Source of the DNA: Micromonospora peucetia
GTDB taxonomy: Bacteria > Actinomycetota > Actinomycetes > Mycobacteriales > Micromonosporaceae
Reading direction: 5' to 3'
DNA length: 64,000 nucleotides
Assembly (NCBI RefSeq): GCF_900091625.1
Contig: NZ_FMIC01000002.1
Location: 2,480,001 to 2,544,000, forward strand
In this document: piece by piece, positions 18,585 to 27,748 of the stretch
Layout of the letters: each line of letters opens with the position of its first letter
Position numbering within the stretch: position 1 is the stretch's first letter
Program-made: the position numbers and the translations under genes
Notes under the pieces: model-generated
The model's input: only the letters and a program-made list of their open reading frames with translations
Database searches by the model: none
What the model was told of the DNA's origin: nothing

Positions 18585-19325
18585 CGGGTCGCCGAGGCGC
18601 CCCACGTGCGCCCCGCGTCCTTCCCTCAGCGCCTACGCGTTCTGCCCGAAATCGGACACTCTGCCTGGGCGTCGCGTGGCATCCGTTCGGTCACATCTGG
18701 GTCGTTGCCTCCGGTGCGCACGCTCGCACGCCTCTTTGCGTGCTCGGGAAGCGGTTCGGCCCCCGGGGCGTCATCCGCACCCTCCGCTCCCGCGGTGGCG
18801 GCGGCCCGTCACCACCATGATCAGTTGATGGGGAACCGGAGCGCTGGGCTGAATCCCGCCGGGTTTCCATCAGACGATCGTGGTCGGCAGAGCTGTTGAA
18901 TCCGAGCGCGCCGCCCAGCCCTTCGTCGTCGACCGGCGGCCCGACTGGCGGGTGCCCCAGGTCGCTGTAGCGGCCGGTATGTCGCGTCTGTCGGGTTCGG
19001 GGTGATGGGCGCCACCGGCCGGGTGGGCATGGTTCGGGGTGCCGGGTCGTTGTAACCATCGTGGCCGCGTGACCGGTCCTTCGTCGGCCGGGTGGTCGGC
19101 GGAATGCGAGCCGGGCCGGCGTGGTTACATCCCCCGGACCACGAAGTACCGCCCGGCGCTCATGGCCGATGGAATGTGTGGCCTGCCCGGGTGGTTGTAT
19201 CCCCGGGAACGCGCTCCGGCCCTCGCCGGGGACCTGCCTGACGTAGAACCTTTCCTCACCCCCGTGGTGCACCCGCCCCCCTCTGGTGTGCGTCCGGGTA
19301 CCCCCGATCGAAAGGTGCTGTCATC
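18585..19325. other. Gene-poor region before the C39-like gene
   Basis: About 740 bases in which no open frame shows recognisable protein character or a good ribosome-binding site. It contains an imperfect inverted repeat (about 18828-18840 with 18861-18873) and degenerate direct repeats of about 70 bp (19026-19206) upstream of the secreted protein gene. Promoter sequences for that gene presumably lie here but none is obvious. Confidence 0.5.
19026..19206. repeat. Degenerate direct repeats, 70-74 bp period
   Basis: A pattern GG(A/C)ATG, about 14 bases, then GTNGTTNNANCC recurs at 19026/19047, 19101/19121 and 19171/19191. The best-matched parts are GTGGTTACATCCCC (19121) and GTGGTTGTATCCCC (19191), exactly 70 bp apart. 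They lie 120-300 bp upstream of the C39-like gene. Confidence 0.45.
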
Positions 19326-19982
19326 ATGCGTACCGACATCTTCCGCAAGACCGCCCTGACCGCCGCCGGGCTCGCCTTCACCGGCGGCGCCATCGCCGGC
19401 CCCATCACCGCCGCCCACGCCGCCCCCACCCCCACCGAGGGCAAGCCGGTGTCGGTCAGCCAGGACCGCAAGAACAGCGAGCGTGAGCTGGATGTCCGCT
19501 ACGAAGCCCAGCCCAACTTCTTCTACTGCGGTCCCGCCGCCGCCCGCAACGCCCTGAGCGTGCAGGGCAAGAACATCGACGTGGACGCCATGGCCAAGCG
19601 GATGGGCACCACCGAGGCCGGCACCGACTCCATCAACGACATCACCCCCGTCCTGAACAAGGAAAGCGGCAAGGACGCCTACCGGTCGGTGGAGATCCGC
19701 GAGCCCAAGGCCGACGACAAGCAGACCGACACCCTACGCACCGACATCGTCAAGGCCGTCGACGAGGGCCACGCCGTGGTCGCCAACATCGCCGGCACCG
19801 CCACCGACACCGACGGCACCACCCACACCTTCGAAGGCGGCCACTACGTCAGCGTCGTCGGCTACCGCGACAACGGCAACACCGTCACCATCGCCGACTC
19901 GGCCGACCCGAACCAGGCCTCCTACCGGATGAGCGTCGACAACCTCGCCGACTGGATCGCCACCCGCGGCTACACCTCCTGA
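19326..19982 (+). CDS. Secreted C39-like (papain-fold) cysteine peptidase
   Basis: 218 residues. An N-terminal signal peptide with hydrophobic core LTAAGLAFTGGAIAGPITAA ends near AHA-AP (about residue 33). The mature part has NFFYCGPAAARNALS (candidate catalytic Cys68, with Gln62 just before) and GGHYVSVVGY (His173) followed by IADSADP (Asp191/Asp194), matching the Cys-His-Asp order of the C39_2 group. It would act outside the cell; the substrate is unknown. No ABC transporter or peptide gene is adjacent, so a bacteriocin-leader role is unlikely. GAAAGGTG at about 19310-19317 is the ribosome-binding site. A strong terminator follows. Confidence 0.7.
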   Translation: MRTDIFRKTALTAAGLAFTGGAIAGPITAAHAAPTPTEGKPVSVSQDRKNSERELDVRYEAQPNFFYCGPAAARNALSVQGKNIDVDAMAKRMGTTEAGTDSINDITPVLNKESGKDAYRSVEIREPKADDKQTDTLRTDIVKAVDEGHAVVANIAGTATDTDGTTHTFEGGHYVSVVGYRDNGNTVTIADSADPNQASYRMSVDNLADWIATRGYTS

Positions 19983-19996
19983 CCCACAGCACCACA

Positions 19997-20036
19997 CCGA
20001 AAGGGCCGACCCCCACAAGGGGGGCGGCCCTTTCGG
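19997..20036 (+). terminator. Bidirectional terminator between the C39-like gene and mutY
   Basis: CCGAAAGGGCCGACCCCC and GGGGGGCGGCCCTTTCGG pair at 17 of 18 positions around ACAA. It lies between two convergent genes, with TTTC/GAAA in the outer stem on both strands. Confidence 0.85.
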
Positions 20037-20060
20037 CATGTGCACGGCTGGTGAGAGCCG

Positions 20061-20960
20061 TCAGCGCACCGGGACCGGCGGCCCGTCGCCGATGAGGCGG
20101 AACGAGGATTCGCCGACCGGCTCCACGAGACCGTCCCGCACCAGCCCGGAGAGGGCCCGGGACCGCTGGATGTCGTCGGCCCACACCTGGTCGAGCCGTT
20201 GGTGCGGCACCGGCCCGGTCGCCTCGCGCAGCACGCCGAGCAGCAGTCCGCGTACCTGGCGGTCGGTGCCGGCGTACCGCTGGGGGCGGCGGGTCGGACC
20301 TGCTGGGGCCTCGCGGCCGGACGCGCGCCAGGCGCAGATCGACTCGACGGGGCAGGCGCCGCAGCGGGGTGACCGGGCGACGCAGAGCACCGCGCCCAGT
20401 TCCATGAAGGCCGCGCTGGCCAGGGCGGCGGCGGCCGGCTCGACCGGCAGTAGTTCCTCGGTGGCGACCAGGTCGGTCGGGCGGGTGGCCGGACCGGCGT
20501 CCGGTTCGCCGGCGATTGCCCGGCAGACCACCCGCCGCACGTTGGTGTCGACCACCGGGTGTCGCTGACCGTACGCGAACGCGGCCACCGCCCGGGCGGT
20601 GTACGTGCCGACGCCCGGCAGGGCCAGCAGTTGGTCCAGCCGGTCCGGGACCCGGCCGCCGTGGCGCTCGACGATGGCCAGCGCGCAGTCCCGCAGCCGC
20701 ACCGCCCGGCGGGGATAGCCGAGCCGTCCCCACATCCGGATCGCCTCGGCGGGGCTGTCAGCCGCCAGCGTGGCCGGCTCCGGCCAGCGTGCCAGCCACG
20801 CCTCCCAGGCGGGGAGCACGCGTACGACCGGCGTCTGCTGGAGCATGACCTCGCTGACCAGGATCGCCCACGGGCTCACGTCGGCCCCGCGCCATGGCAG
20901 GTCGCGGGCGTTCTCCTCGTACCACCGACTGACCAGGGTGGTGAAAGTGGGCTCAGACAT
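20061..20960 (-). CDS. mutY: A/G-specific adenine glycosylase
   Basis: 299 residues. A helix-hairpin-helix glycosylase removing adenine mispaired with 8-oxoguanine. Signatures: PWAILVSEVMLQQTPVVRV (catalytic Glu), LPGVGTYTARAV (HhH), VVDTNVRRVVCR (catalytic Asp), and the iron-sulfur loop CVARSPRCGACPVESIC (C-x6-C-x2-C-x5-C). A short C-terminal region remains and a full NUDIX-like domain of E. coli type is not evident, as often in actinobacteria. ATG at 20960. Confidence 0.93.
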   Translation of the reverse strand: MSEPTFTTLVSRWYEENARDLPWRGADVSPWAILVSEVMLQQTPVVRVLPAWEAWLARWPEPATLAADSPAEAIRMWGRLGYPRRAVRLRDCALAIVERHGGRVPDRLDQLLALPGVGTYTARAVAAFAYGQRHPVVDTNVRRVVCRAIAGEPDAGPATRPTDLVATEELLPVEPAAAALASAAFMELGAVLCVARSPRCGACPVESICAWRASGREAPAGPTRRPQRYAGTDRQVRGLLLGVLREATGPVPHQRLDQVWADDIQRSRALSGLVRDGLVEPVGESSFRLIGDGPPVPVR

Positions 20961-21105
20961 CGCGCCGCCGATGATGTCACGCGGCCCGCCGCCGGGGCGG
21001 CGCGGGCGACCGGTGTCACGACGGGCCCCGCCGTGGCGTCCCGCTGGCTGGGCGCTCCGGGCGGGGCGCTGCCGGGGCGGCGGACGGATCGGGCAGAATG
21101 CCCGG

Positions 21106-21618
21106 ATGAACGAGCTCGCGATCACCGTCATCGGCCGGGACCGGCCGGGCATCGTGGCCGACGTGGCCGAGCTGCTGGCCAGGCTCGGCGCGAACCTCAC
21201 CGACAGCACGATGACGCGGCTGCGGGGGCATTTCGCGATGACCCTGATCTGCGTGGGCCCGGCCGCCGCCGACGTCGAGGCCGCGCTGGTGCCGCTCTCC
21301 GCCGACGGCCAGCTGCTGGCCACCGTACGCGCGGTCACCCCCGACGGCGAGACGGCTCCCGCCGGCGAGCCGTACGTGATGGCGGTGCACGGCGCGGACC
21401 GGATGGGCATCGTGGCGGCCATGACCCGGGTGCTCGCCGACGCCGGCGGCAACGTCACCGACCTGAGCACCCGGCTTACCGGTTCGCTCTACGTGGTGGT
21501 CGCCGAGGTGGAGCTGCCGCCCGGCACGGCCGGCGAGCCGGCCGGACGGCTGACGGCGACGGCCGCGGAACTGGGCGTCGGGGTGACCCTCCGGCCGGCC
21601 GACCCGGATCTGCTGTGA
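21106..21618 (+). CDS. Tandem ACT-domain protein (GcvR-like)
   Basis: 170 residues of two ACT domains: ELAITVIGRDRPGIVADVAELL (residues 3-75) and YVMAVHGADRMGIVAAMTRVL (about 88-165). Such proteins sense amino acids, and GcvR-type members modulate regulators of glycine cleavage. No DNA-binding domain is present. The stop overlaps the GTG of def (GTGA). A CAGAAT box 6 bases before the ATG suggests a leaderless message. Confidence 0.8.
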   Translation: MNELAITVIGRDRPGIVADVAELLARLGANLTDSTMTRLRGHFAMTLICVGPAAADVEAALVPLSADGQLLATVRAVTPDGETAPAGEPYVMAVHGADRMGIVAAMTRVLADAGGNVTDLSTRLTGSLYVVVAEVELPPGTAGEPAGRLTATAAELGVGVTLRPADPDLL

Positions 21619-22199
21619 CCGGCGTAGGGTCCGGCCCGGAGACCGAGGCGTACGCCGGCCTCGGCGACTGGACCCCGGAGTCCCTGGCCGTGCCGGGGGA
21701 GGTGCGGCCGGTGGTGTCCGCGCCGGAGCAGGTGCTCAGCCGGGCCGGTGACGAGGTGGACCCGACTGCGGCGGAGACGGTACGGCTGGCCGCCGACCTG
21801 ATCGCCACCATGCGGGTCTCGCCGGGCTGCGTCGGGCTGGCCGCCCCACAGGTCGGCGTGGGTGCACAGGTCTTCGCGGTGGACGTGACCGGCCACCCGA
21901 AGGCGCTCACGGTGCACGGCACCTTCGTGCTGTGCAACGCCCGGGTCGTGGAGGCGAGCCGGTGGAAGGTGGCCCGCGAGGGGTGCATGTCGGTGCCCGA
22001 CCTGACCGGGGACGTCAAGCGGGCGAGCCGGCTGGTGGTGGAGGGCGTGCTGCCGGGCACCGGCAGGTCCGTACGGCTGGTGACGGACGGGTTCGAGGCG
22101 CGGGCCCTCCAGCACGAGATCGACCACTGCGCCGGCCTGCTCTTCCTGGACCGGGTCGCCGGCGCGCACGCCATCTACCAGCGCAAGGTCTACCTCTGA
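21615..22199 (+). CDS. def: Peptide deformylase
   Basis: 194 residues. A metalloenzyme removing N-formyl from nascent proteins. The three motifs are present: GCVGLAAPQVGV (motif 1), EGCMSVPDL (motif 2, metal Cys), and LQHEIDHCAGLLFLDRV (motif 3, HExxH). The GTG at 21615 overlaps the upstream ACT gene stop, so translation is coupled. The N-terminal ~30 residues are an extension over typical deformylases. Confidence 0.95.
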   Translation: MTGVGSGPETEAYAGLGDWTPESLAVPGEVRPVVSAPEQVLSRAGDEVDPTAAETVRLAADLIATMRVSPGCVGLAAPQVGVGAQVFAVDVTGHPKALTVHGTFVLCNARVVEASRWKVAREGCMSVPDLTGDVKRASRLVVEGVLPGTGRSVRLVTDGFEARALQHEIDHCAGLLFLDRVAGAHAIYQRKVYL

Positions 22200-22347
22200 G
22201 TGGCGGCGGCGTGGCCACCCGGTGTCGCCGGCGGGACACGATCGGCAGGCATGACCGTCGTGTTTGGAGGGTCGGTGCGGTGAGCTGCCGACGACTCGGC
22301 GCGTCGCGTGGGGCTGCCGTGCCCCGCGCCGCTACGGTGGGGACATC

Positions 22348-23070
22348 ATGCGTCTGACGGTCGGCCCCCTGTCACCCGCCGTTTACTGGCGGCGTCGCGC
22401 CGTCGTGCTCGGAGCGGGGTTCCTCTTCCTGATTGTCCTGCTCTATTCGTGCACCGGATCGGACCGGAACGCGAAGAAGGCCGGCGACACGCAGCCCTCG
22501 CCGGGCGCGACGTCGTCCTCCGGTGCCACGCCGGAGCCCACCGGCTCGGTGCTCACCCCGCAGACCGGGGCGCCCTCGCCGGGGGCGCCGGGCGGTCCTG
22601 GCGCCGGCGAATCGTCGGACGGGCCGGTCACCACCGACTCGCCGCCGGCGCCGGTCGTGCCGGCCGTCGACGACGGCACCTGCGCGGACGCCGAGATCAC
22701 GGTGACCCCGGTGGCCCAGCCCGCCTCGGTGGTCCGGGGGGCCGTGGTGGACCTCCACCTCAAGATCAAGAATCGGTCCGAGCGGACGTGCAGCCGCGAC
22801 GTCGGCGCCGACGCGCAGGAGCTGTTCATCAAGTCGGGGGCCGAGAAGATCTGGTCGTCCGACACCTGCGGCACCGGCAAGGGCTCCGACCCGCAGTCCT
22901 TCACGCCGGGCTTCGAACGCTCCTACCAGGTGGGCTGGAACGGCCGCGACAGCACCAAGTGCGCCAACGGAGTGGCGGCGGGCCCGAACCCGCAGGCCGG
23001 GACGTACCAGGTCTTCGCCCGGGTCGGCACCAAGCTCAGCGAGCCGGTCAAACTCATCGTCACCGGCTGA
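22348..23070 (+). CDS. Single-pass membrane protein with Ser/Pro/Gly linker and extracellular domain (unknown)
   Basis: 240 residues. A hydrophobic segment VVLGAGFLFLIVLLYSC (about residues 18-34) is followed by a low-complexity linker rich in Pro, Ser, Gly and Thr (to about 110). A compact domain with four cysteines follows (DGTCADAEITVTP, RTCSRDVG, SDTCGTGK, DSTKCANG), beginning like a beta-sandwich and ending YQVFARVGTKLSEPVKLIV. The domain would lie outside the membrane with two likely disulfides. Start at 22348 with GTGGGGA upstream. Function not recognised. Confidence 0.75.
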   Translation: MRLTVGPLSPAVYWRRRAVVLGAGFLFLIVLLYSCTGSDRNAKKAGDTQPSPGATSSSGATPEPTGSVLTPQTGAPSPGAPGGPGAGESSDGPVTTDSPPAPVVPAVDDGTCADAEITVTPVAQPASVVRGAVVDLHLKIKNRSERTCSRDVGADAQELFIKSGAEKIWSSDTCGTGKGSDPQSFTPGFERSYQVGWNGRDSTKCANGVAAGPNPQAGTYQVFARVGTKLSEPVKLIVTG

Positions 23071-23106
23071 GCGGCCGTCGGCCGGGCGGCCGGGCAGCCC
23101 GGCCGG

Positions 23107-24288
23107 TCAGACGTAGCGTTCGAGGATCGACGCCTCGGCGAGCCGGGACAATCCTTCGCGGACACCCCGGGCGCGGGCGTCGCCGACCCCCTCGACGGCC
23201 TGGAGATCCTCGACCGTGGCGCCCAGCAGGCGCTGGAGGCTGCCGAAGTGCACGACGAGGCGGTCGACCACGGTCACCGGCAGCCGGGGCACCTTGGCCA
23301 GCAGGCGGAAGCCGCGCGGGCTGACCGCCGCGTCGAGCGCGTCGGACGCGGCCGGGTAGCCGATCGCCTTCGCGACCGAGACCAGGTCGATCAGCTCGGT
23401 CGCGCCGAGCAGATCTAGCTCCACCAGCGCCTCGTCGAGGGTGCGGGGCTTCCGGCCGGTTGGCAGGTAGTCCCGGATCACCAGGGTGCGGTCGGCGTCG
23501 ACGCCGGCCATCAGCTCGTCGAGCTGGAGGGCCAGCAGGCGGCCGTCGGTGCCCAGCTCCACCACGTAGCCAGCGATCTCGTCGGCGATCCGGCGGACCA
23601 TCTCCAGCCGCTGCACCACCGCGACCGCGTCCCGTACGGTGACCAGGTCCTCGATCTCCAGGGCGGAGAGGGTGCCGGAGACCTCGTCCAGCCGGAGCTT
23701 GTAGCGCTCCAGCGTGGCGAGCGCCTGGTTGGCACGGGACAGGATTGCCGCTGAGTCGTCCAGCACGTGCCGCTGGCCGTTGACGTAGAGGCTGATGATC
23801 CGCATCGACTGGCTGACCGAGATCACCGGGAAGCCCGTCTGCCGGGCGACCCGCTCCGCCGTGCGGTGCCGGGTGCCGGACTCCTCGGTCGGGATGGTCG
23901 GGTCGGGCATCAGGTGCACGGCGGCCCGCACGATCCGGGTGCCGTCGCTGGAGAGCACGACCCCGCCGTCCATCTTGCACAGCTCCCGGACCCGGGTGGC
24001 GGAGAACTCGACGTCGAGCGGGAAGCCGCCGGTGCAGAGGCCCTCGACGACCTTGTCGTAGCCGAGGACGATCAGCGCGCCCGTCCGGCCGCGCAGGATG
24101 CGCTCGAGGCCGTCGCGCAGCGCGGTGCCCGGAGCCATCAGGGCCAGGTTCGCCCGCAACGGATCGCCGGCGCTCCCGGCGCCGCCGGTCACGCTCACGC
24201 TGATCGGGCGGGCGGGCGAGCCCACGGCGCCGGTGCGGGCGTGGGGCGTCGCGCCGGTGGGCTTGGCGGTGTCGCGGTCGATCGGCAC
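23107..24288 (-). CDS. disA: DNA integrity scanning diadenylate cyclase
   Basis: 393 residues from GTG 24288 (395 from GTG 24294). It makes c-di-AMP from ATP and scans DNA. The DAC domain has GALIVLGYD, the DGA-type motif [12 protein letters not shown] and the RHR motif [17 protein letters not shown] central helical linker and a C-terminal helix-hairpin-helix domain follow ([19 protein letters not shown]). RadA, its known inhibitor in other bacteria, is encoded just upstream. A TAGACT box immediately precedes GTG 24294 and lies 6 bases before GTG 24288, so the latter better fits the leaderless pattern. Confidence 0.95.
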   Translation of the reverse strand: MPIDRDTAKPTGATPHARTGAVGSPARPISVSVTGGAGSAGDPLRANLALMAPGTALRDGLERILRGRTGALIVLGYDKVVEGLCTGGFPLDVEFSATRVRELCKMDGGVVLSSDGTRIVRAAVHLMPDPTIPTEESGTRHRTAERVARQTGFPVISVSQSMRIISLYVNGQRHVLDDSAAILSRANQALATLERYKLRLDEVSGTLSALEIEDLVTVRDAVAVVQRLEMVRRIADEIAGYVVELGTDGRLLALQLDELMAGVDADRTLVIRDYLPTGRKPRTLDEALVELDLLGATELIDLVSVAKAIGYPAASDALDAAVSPRGFRLLAKVPRLPVTVVDRLVVHFGSLQRLLGATVEDLQAVEGVGDARARGVREGLSRLAEASILERYV

Positions 24289-24294
24289 GGGCAC

Positions 24295-24300
24295 AGTCTA
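24295..24300 (-). promoter_or_regulatory. Leaderless -10 box TAGACT for disA
   Basis: TAGACT on the minus strand is followed by GTGCCC and GTG (24288). It suggests that disA has its own promoter although it lies 142 bases after radA in the same direction. Confidence 0.45.
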
Positions 24301-24430
24301 CGGACTGCCCTGCGGTGGGTGCTGTCGTGGTTACTGTGATGTGTCACGATGCCCCACCTCGCCCTGACCGTGGGCCCGCGTCCGGGCTGTCCGTTATCGG
24401 GCCGGATGTTCCACTGGCGGCCAGCGCCGG

Positions 24431-25885
24431 TCACTCGGCGGACGCCCGGGCGACGGCCTGGAGCGCCGAGCGGACGTCGGTCACCTCGATCACGCGCATG
24501 TGTTCCGGTGTGACGCCGGTGCTCTCGGGGCCGCAGCCGGTCGGCACCAGCGCGAGCCGGAACCCGAGCCGGGCCGCCTCGGCCAGCCGGCGTGGCACCG
24601 CGCCGACGCGGCGCACCTCGCCGGTCAGCCCGACCTCGCCGATCGCCACCAGGTTCGGTGCGATGGCCAGGTTGAGCCCGCCCGAGGCGACGGCGAGGGC
24701 GACGGCGAGGTCGGCCGCCGGTTCCACCACCCGGATGCCGCCGACGGTGGCCGCGAAGACCTCCCGGTCGTGCAGCGTCAGGCGTTCGGTGCGCCGCTGG
24801 AGCACGGCCAGCACCATCGCGAGCCGGGCCGAGTCGAGCCCCGACACCGTCCGCCGGGGCGAGCCGGCCACGGTCGCGCCGATCAGCGCCTGCACCTCGG
24901 TGACCAGCGCCCGACGCCCCTCCATCGCCACCGTGACACAGGTGCCGGGCACCGGCTCCGAGTAGCGGGTCAGGAACAGCCCGGACGGGTCGGCCAGGCT
25001 GCTGATGCCGCCCTCGTGCATCTCGAAGCAGCCCACCTCGTCGGCGGCGCCGAACCGGTTCTTCACGCCACGCACCATGCGCAGCGAGGAGTGCTTGTCG
25101 CCCTCGAAGTGCAGCACCACGTCGACCAGGTGCTCCAACACCCGCGGGCCGGCGACCTGGCCGTCCTTGGTGACGTGGCCGACCAGCACGATGGCGATGC
25201 CGCGCTCCTTGGCGACCGAGACCAGGGCGGCGGTGACCGCCCGTACCTGGGTCACCCCGCCCGAGACGCCCTCGGCGTCGCCGGTGGAGATGGTCTGCAC
25301 CGAGTCGAGCACCAGCAGGCCCGGCTTGACCGCGTCGAGGTGACCGAGCACCGCTGCGAGGTCACTCTCGGCCGCGAGGTAGAGCTCATCGTGCAGGGTG
25401 CCCATCCGCTCCGCGCGCAGCCGGACCTGGCTGACCGACTCCTCGCCGCTGACCACCAGGGAGGGGCTGCCGGCGCCGGCAGCCCACTGCTGGGCCACGT
25501 CGAGCAGCAGGGTGGACTTGCCGACCCCCGGCTCGCCGGCGAGCAGCACCACCGCGCCGGGGACCAGGCCGCCGCCGAGGACCCGGTCGAGCTCGCTGAC
25601 CCCGGTGGGGCGGGCCCGGGCCGAGGCGGCGCTGATGGTGGCGATCGGCCGGGCCGGCTCGGCCGGCATCCGGGAACTGACCACCTTGCCGGAGACCGTC
25701 GGGCCGGTGACCGTGCACTCGACCACCGAGCCCCACTCGCCGCACTCCGGGCAGCGCCCCACCCACTTCGGCGGCTGGTGCCCGCAGGCGTCGCACTCGT
25801 AGGCGGGCCGGGGCTCGCGGGCGGACGCTCGGCCGCGCCCGCCGGCCCCGCCGCCGCGGGCGGAGGTCGCTCGGGAGGTGGTCAC
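24431..25885 (-). CDS. radA: DNA repair protein RadA
   Basis: 484 residues. An N-terminal four-cysteine zinc finger (Cys31, Cys34, Cys45, Cys48 in YECDACGHQPPKW and GRCPECGEWG) is followed by a RecA-like ATPase with Walker A AGEPGVGKSTLLL (about 116-128), the RadA-specific KNRFGAADEVG motif, and a C-terminal Lon-protease-like domain without protease function. It drives branch migration in recombination. A strong hairpin (25914-25955) separates it from the upstream lipoprotein gene. Confidence 0.96.
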   Translation of the reverse strand: MTTSRATSARGGGAGGRGRASAREPRPAYECDACGHQPPKWVGRCPECGEWGSVVECTVTGPTVSGKVVSSRMPAEPARPIATISAASARARPTGVSELDRVLGGGLVPGAVVLLAGEPGVGKSTLLLDVAQQWAAGAGSPSLVVSGEESVSQVRLRAERMGTLHDELYLAAESDLAAVLGHLDAVKPGLLVLDSVQTISTGDAEGVSGGVTQVRAVTAALVSVAKERGIAIVLVGHVTKDGQVAGPRVLEHLVDVVLHFEGDKHSSLRMVRGVKNRFGAADEVGCFEMHEGGISSLADPSGLFLTRYSEPVPGTCVTVAMEGRRALVTEVQALIGATVAGSPRRTVSGLDSARLAMVLAVLQRRTERLTLHDREVFAATVGGIRVVEPAADLAVALAVASGGLNLAIAPNLVAIGEVGLTGEVRRVGAVPRRLAEAARLGFRLALVPTGCGPESTGVTPEHMRVIEVTDVRSALQAVARASAE

Positions 25886-25913
25886 ACCGGGACGTTAGTC
25901 CCCGGGTACGACG

Positions 25914-25955
25914 AAGACACCGCCGGCATGGTGGTCACCACGCCGGCGGTGTCTT
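25914..25955 (-). terminator. Hairpin between the lipoprotein gene and radA
   Basis: AAGACACCGCCGGC (25914-25927) and GCCGGCGGTGTCTT (25942-25955) are perfectly complementary, with an inner GGTG/CACC stem. It lies just after the lipoprotein stop on the minus strand. Confidence 0.75.
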
Positions 25956-25977
25956 TGATCAGCGGAGCGGGGGAGGA

Positions 25978-26724
25978 TCAGTGCCCGCCCTCCTCGCCCT
26001 CGTAGCCGCCCAGGCGCTCGACGATCTTCGACGGGGGCGCTGCCGGGGTGAGCGGTACGGCGACCGGCACCGGGCTGGTGACCGTCACGCCGTTGCCGAA
26101 GTCGAAGGTCAGGACGACGTTCTGGCCGGAGCGCAGCGACTCGTTCAGGCCGATGAGCTGGAAGACCCGGTCGGACTCGGTGTTGAGCTGCACGTAGCTC
26201 CGCGCCGGGATCTCGATCCGGGCCGGCTCGCCGGCCGGCGCGGCCGGGCTCTCGGGAGCCGACGGGCTCTCCGGGGCGCCCGGGCTGACCGACGGGCTCT
26301 CGGAGGTGCCCGGGCTGGGCGACTCCGACCCGGTCGGGGTGGGTGACGGCGACTCGGACGCCGGCTCGCTCGGGGATGCCGACGGGCTGGCGGTCGCGCC
26401 GACGCCGGTGATCACCACCTCACGGGCACTGTCGGTGGTCACGGTCACGGTGACCGGGTTCGCCGAGTCGTTGTAGATCACGGCGTTCAGGACGGCGTTG
26501 GCGCCCGCCTTGTAGCCCTCGACGCCGGGGAAGCCGAGCAGCAGGCCACGGACCGCGTACTCGCCGTTGCGGGCCGACAGGTTGACGCCCTGGACCGACG
26601 GCTCCTTGTTGGCGGTCTCGGAGACATGACCGGTGCCGCAGCCGGACAGCAGCAGCCCGGTCGCCGCGGCCATCCCGGACAGCAGCAGGGCCGCCCGCCG
26701 GGAACCCCTGATCGAGCGCGTCAC
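25978..26724 (-). CDS. LpqE-like lipoprotein
   Basis: 248 residues. Signal peptide with lipobox LLLSGCGTG (Cys about 29). The mature part has a beta-rich domain (VNLSARNGEYAVRGLLLGFP, NAVIYNDSANPVTVTVTTDS), a ~60-residue Ser/Pro/Glu linker, and a closing beta segment (LTFDFGNGVTVTSPVPV). Position next to radA-disA matches lpqE (Rv3584) of M. tuberculosis from memory, so it is called LpqE-like. The second GTG (26724) is chosen because AGGAGG lies 6 bases upstream. The role outside the membrane is not established by the sequence. Confidence 0.75.
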   Translation of the reverse strand: MTRSIRGSRRAALLLSGMAAATGLLLSGCGTGHVSETANKEPSVQGVNLSARNGEYAVRGLLLGFPGVEGYKAGANAVLNAVIYNDSANPVTVTVTTDSAREVVITGVGATASPSASPSEPASESPSPTPTGSESPSPGTSESPSVSPGAPESPSAPESPAAPAGEPARIEIPARSYVQLNTESDRVFQLIGLNESLRSGQNVVLTFDFGNGVTVTSPVPVAVPLTPAAPPSKIVERLGGYEGEEGGH

Positions 26725-26863
26725 GTCGGTCCTCCTCGTCACGATCCCACCCGGTGCTCACGCCGGGGGTGGTGGCCATGCCCGCGCAGACCGCGCTCCA
26801 GGGTAGTTGGGCCTGATCCACCCGCGCACGCCGACCCGGAGATGCCAGTCCCCCGGGCGCGCC

Positions 26864-27703
26864 TCACACCAGCCGGCCGCTCGTCACCAGCAGGACGACG
26901 TCGATGAGGGCGACCAGCAGCACGGCCCGGAAGGCGGCCACCTGCCGACCTCCGGCCCGGGCGGCGGCACGCCCGCCGTACCAGCTCAATGGCGGCACCA
27001 CGACGGCGGTCGCGACCGCGGCGACGCCGACGCCCGACGGCGGCCCGGGCGGGCCGAGGACCAGCGTGGCGGTCGCGGCGAGCAGCAGCAGCGCGGCGGC
27101 GGCGCGGCTGCCGGTCGAACCGAGTCGGTGCGGTAGGCCGCGCACCCCTGTCCGGGCGTCGTCGGCCAGGTCGGGCAGGACGTTGGCGAAGTGTGCCCCG
27201 GCGCCCAGGCAGGCCGCGGCGGCGACCAGCCAGACCGGCGGGAGGACCGACCCGGGCAGCGCCAGCACGACGAAGGCGGGCAGCGAGCCGAAGGAGACCG
27301 CGTAGGGCAGCACCGAGACCGGGGTCGACTTCAGCGGCCAGTCGTAGAGCAGCGCGGAGACCAACCCGAGGGTGGCGAAGAGTGCGGCGGCCGGGCCGGT
27401 GACCAGCGCCAGCAGCGGGGTGGCGAGCGCGGCCACCGCCGCGGCCACGGCCGTCACGCGCCGGCTCACCGCGCCGGCGGCGACCGGTTTGTCGGTACGC
27501 CCCACCGTGGCGTCCCGGTCGGCGTCGAGCGCGTCGTTGGCCCAGCCGACGGCGAGCTGGCTGGCCGCCACGGTGAGCACCACGGCGAGGACACCGGCCG
27601 GCCGGTGCCCGACGCCCCACGCCAGCAGCCCGGCCACCGTGGTGACCGCGGCGGCCGGCTCCGGATGACTCGCCCTGACCAGCCCTAGCACCGTTGGCGA
27701 CAT
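26864..27703 (-). CDS. UbiA-family prenyltransferase
   Basis: 279 residues with about eight hydrophobic segments. The first Asp-rich motif is in GWANDALDADRDATVGRTDK (NDxxDxxxD) and the second in NVLPDLADDARTGVR, the two Mg/diphosphate sites of membrane aromatic prenyltransferases. It transfers a prenyl group to an aromatic acceptor. It is divergent from a methyltransferase, acyl-CoA-dehydrogenase-like gene and type III PKS, which suggests the acceptor is the polyketide-derived phenol (inference). Only 45 bases separate the divergent starts. Confidence 0.88.
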   Translation of the reverse strand: MSPTVLGLVRASHPEPAAAVTTVAGLLAWGVGHRPAGVLAVVLTVAASQLAVGWANDALDADRDATVGRTDKPVAAGAVSRRVTAVAAAVAALATPLLALVTGPAAALFATLGLVSALLYDWPLKSTPVSVLPYAVSFGSLPAFVVLALPGSVLPPVWLVAAAACLGAGAHFANVLPDLADDARTGVRGLPHRLGSTGSRAAAALLLLAATATLVLGPPGPPSGVGVAAVATAVVVPPLSWYGGRAAARAGGRQVAAFRAVLLVALIDVVLLVTSGRLV

Positions 27704-27748
27704 GAGGGAAGTCTGGTCGTTACCGGACAGTCGTGCCACGCTCGGTCC

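Noticed and set aside
18691..19272. 193-residue minus-strand frame in the gene-poor region
   Set aside because: No ribosome-binding site, no fold-like hydrophobic pattern and no motif; left as noncoding.
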